Source: Streptomyces sp. CB02923
GTDB lineage: Bacteria; Actinomycetota; Actinomycetes; Streptomycetales; Streptomycetaceae
NCBI RefSeq assembly: GCF_001905005.1
Contig: NZ_LWKZ01000027.1
Coordinates: 248,001-312,000 of the forward strand
Direction: 5' to 3'
Length of the DNA: 64,000 bases
Positions 63,625 to 64,000 of this stretch are shown one piece after another (position 1 is the first letter of the stretch; each line of letters opens with the position of its first letter). The position numbers and the translations under genes were made by a program. The notes under the pieces were generated by a model, which made no database searches, was not told the DNA's origin, and saw only the letters and a list, made by a program, of their open reading frames with translations.

Positions 63625-64000
63625 TCACATTCCTCGTCGCGGAGCCGGGCGCTGCGGTGCGCCGTCTCCGAGGCCGGCGGCCACCTCCCGCAGGAAGGGG
63701 TTGGTGGCGCGCTCGCGGCCGATGGTGGTCTGGGGGCCGTGGCCGGACAGCACCACGGTCTCGTCCTGGAGCGGCAGGCACACGCGCTCCAGCGACCGCA
63801 GTATCTCGGCGTGGTCGCCGCCCGGCAGGTCGGTACGTCCGATGGAGCCGGCGAACAGCAGGTCGCCCGAGAAGAAGACCGGCGGGCACCCCTGGTTTCC
63901 AGAGGTGGCGGCCTGCTCGGGCATCCCGAAGGTCACCGACCCCTTGGTATGGCCCGGGGTGTGCGCGACCGAGAACTCCAGCCCGGCCAGCTCCAGCTTC
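63625..64000 (-). CDS. Metallo-beta-lactamase-fold hydrolase (glyoxalase II-like), partial
   Basis: The C-terminal ~125 residues are in the window; the start lies beyond the right edge. Motifs are H-T-P-G-H-T-K-G-S (metal-binding His), F-S-G-D-L-L-F-A-G-S-I-G-R-T-D-L-P-G-G-D, and the late S-G-H-G-P-Q-T-T-I-G-R-E-R. This is the glyoxalase-II/hydrolase subgroup of the fold, commonly upstream of hisS in actinobacteria. The substrate is not predictable. Confidence 0.9.
   Translation of the reverse strand, partial: KLELAGLEFSVAHTPGHTKGSVTFGMPEQAATSGNQGCPPVFFSGDLLFAGSIGRTDLPGGDHAEILRSLERVCLPLQDETVVLSGHGPQTTIGRERATNPFLREVAAGLGDGAPQRPAPRRGM

Overview
The window looks like chromosomal core DNA of a Streptomyces or a very close relative. 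It has very high GC with third-position bias, frequent GTG (and one TTG) starts with GGAGG-type ribosome binding sites, a bldD gene, the actinobacterial integration host factor sIHF, a GuaB1-type GMP reductase homologue, a primosomal PriA with degenerate helicase motifs, AfsR/LuxR-like ATPases, and rare TTA codons in accessory genes. No rRNA, tRNA or CRISPR array was seen.

Layout. 0-9.5 kb: an amino-acid permease/Lrp operon, guaB1, a membrane-linked SpoIIE/PP2C-type phosphatase, two tandem CNNM/CBS (hemolysin-type) transporters, and an operon of a lipoprotein guanyl RNase, a barstar inhibitor and a DUF2809 membrane protein. 9.7-17.3 kb: a SorC-type regulator, rpe, rsmB, fmt, a small HTH-like protein and priA. 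17.5-22.8 kb: an accessory operon between priA and metK, made of an XRE-HTH regulator, a TIR-domain protein, a P-loop NTPase and a membrane-anchored protein; it is the best candidate for a little-described conflict (defence/cell-death) system. 22.9-37.4 kb: on the minus strand, the pyrimidine operon (pyrR-pyrB-pyrC-membrane protein-carA-carB-pyrD-pyrF), then sIHF, gmk, rpoZ, coaBC and metK. A PyrR-binding loop lies just upstream of pyrR. 37.6-40.7 kb: bldD with its operator region, then nusB, efp and an aminopeptidase-P-like gene. 40.8-44.2 kb: a scar region with a serine recombinase, the 3' fragment of a truncated gene, an aldo/keto reductase and a frameshifted Tn3-family transposase. 44.2-55.8 kb: a P-loop kinase-like protein, the shikimate cluster aroC-aroK-aroB-aroQ, then aroE, mltG, ruvX, alaS and two small membrane proteins. 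56.0-58.2 kb: an AfsR-like NB-ARC/TPR protein. 58.3-64.0 kb: rpsD, a DUF2470 gene preceded by an iron box, rarA, a VKOR protein, hisS and a partial metallo-beta-lactamase-fold hydrolase.

Most core genes are packed in minus-strand operons with 1-8 bp start/stop overlaps (ATGA, GTGA, TAATG). Accessory material sits at three points in this otherwise conserved order. Non-coding features of note are perfect-stem terminators, a carB-pyrD intercistronic hairpin, a putative BldD box before the PP2C gene, three spaced TTGCGCA repeats before the permease/Lrp operon, and several short tandem arrays, two of which repeat the stop codon of the preceding gene. Coordinates of starts were chosen from ribosome binding sites, overlaps and known family N-termini; functions are inferred from motifs only, with no database search.
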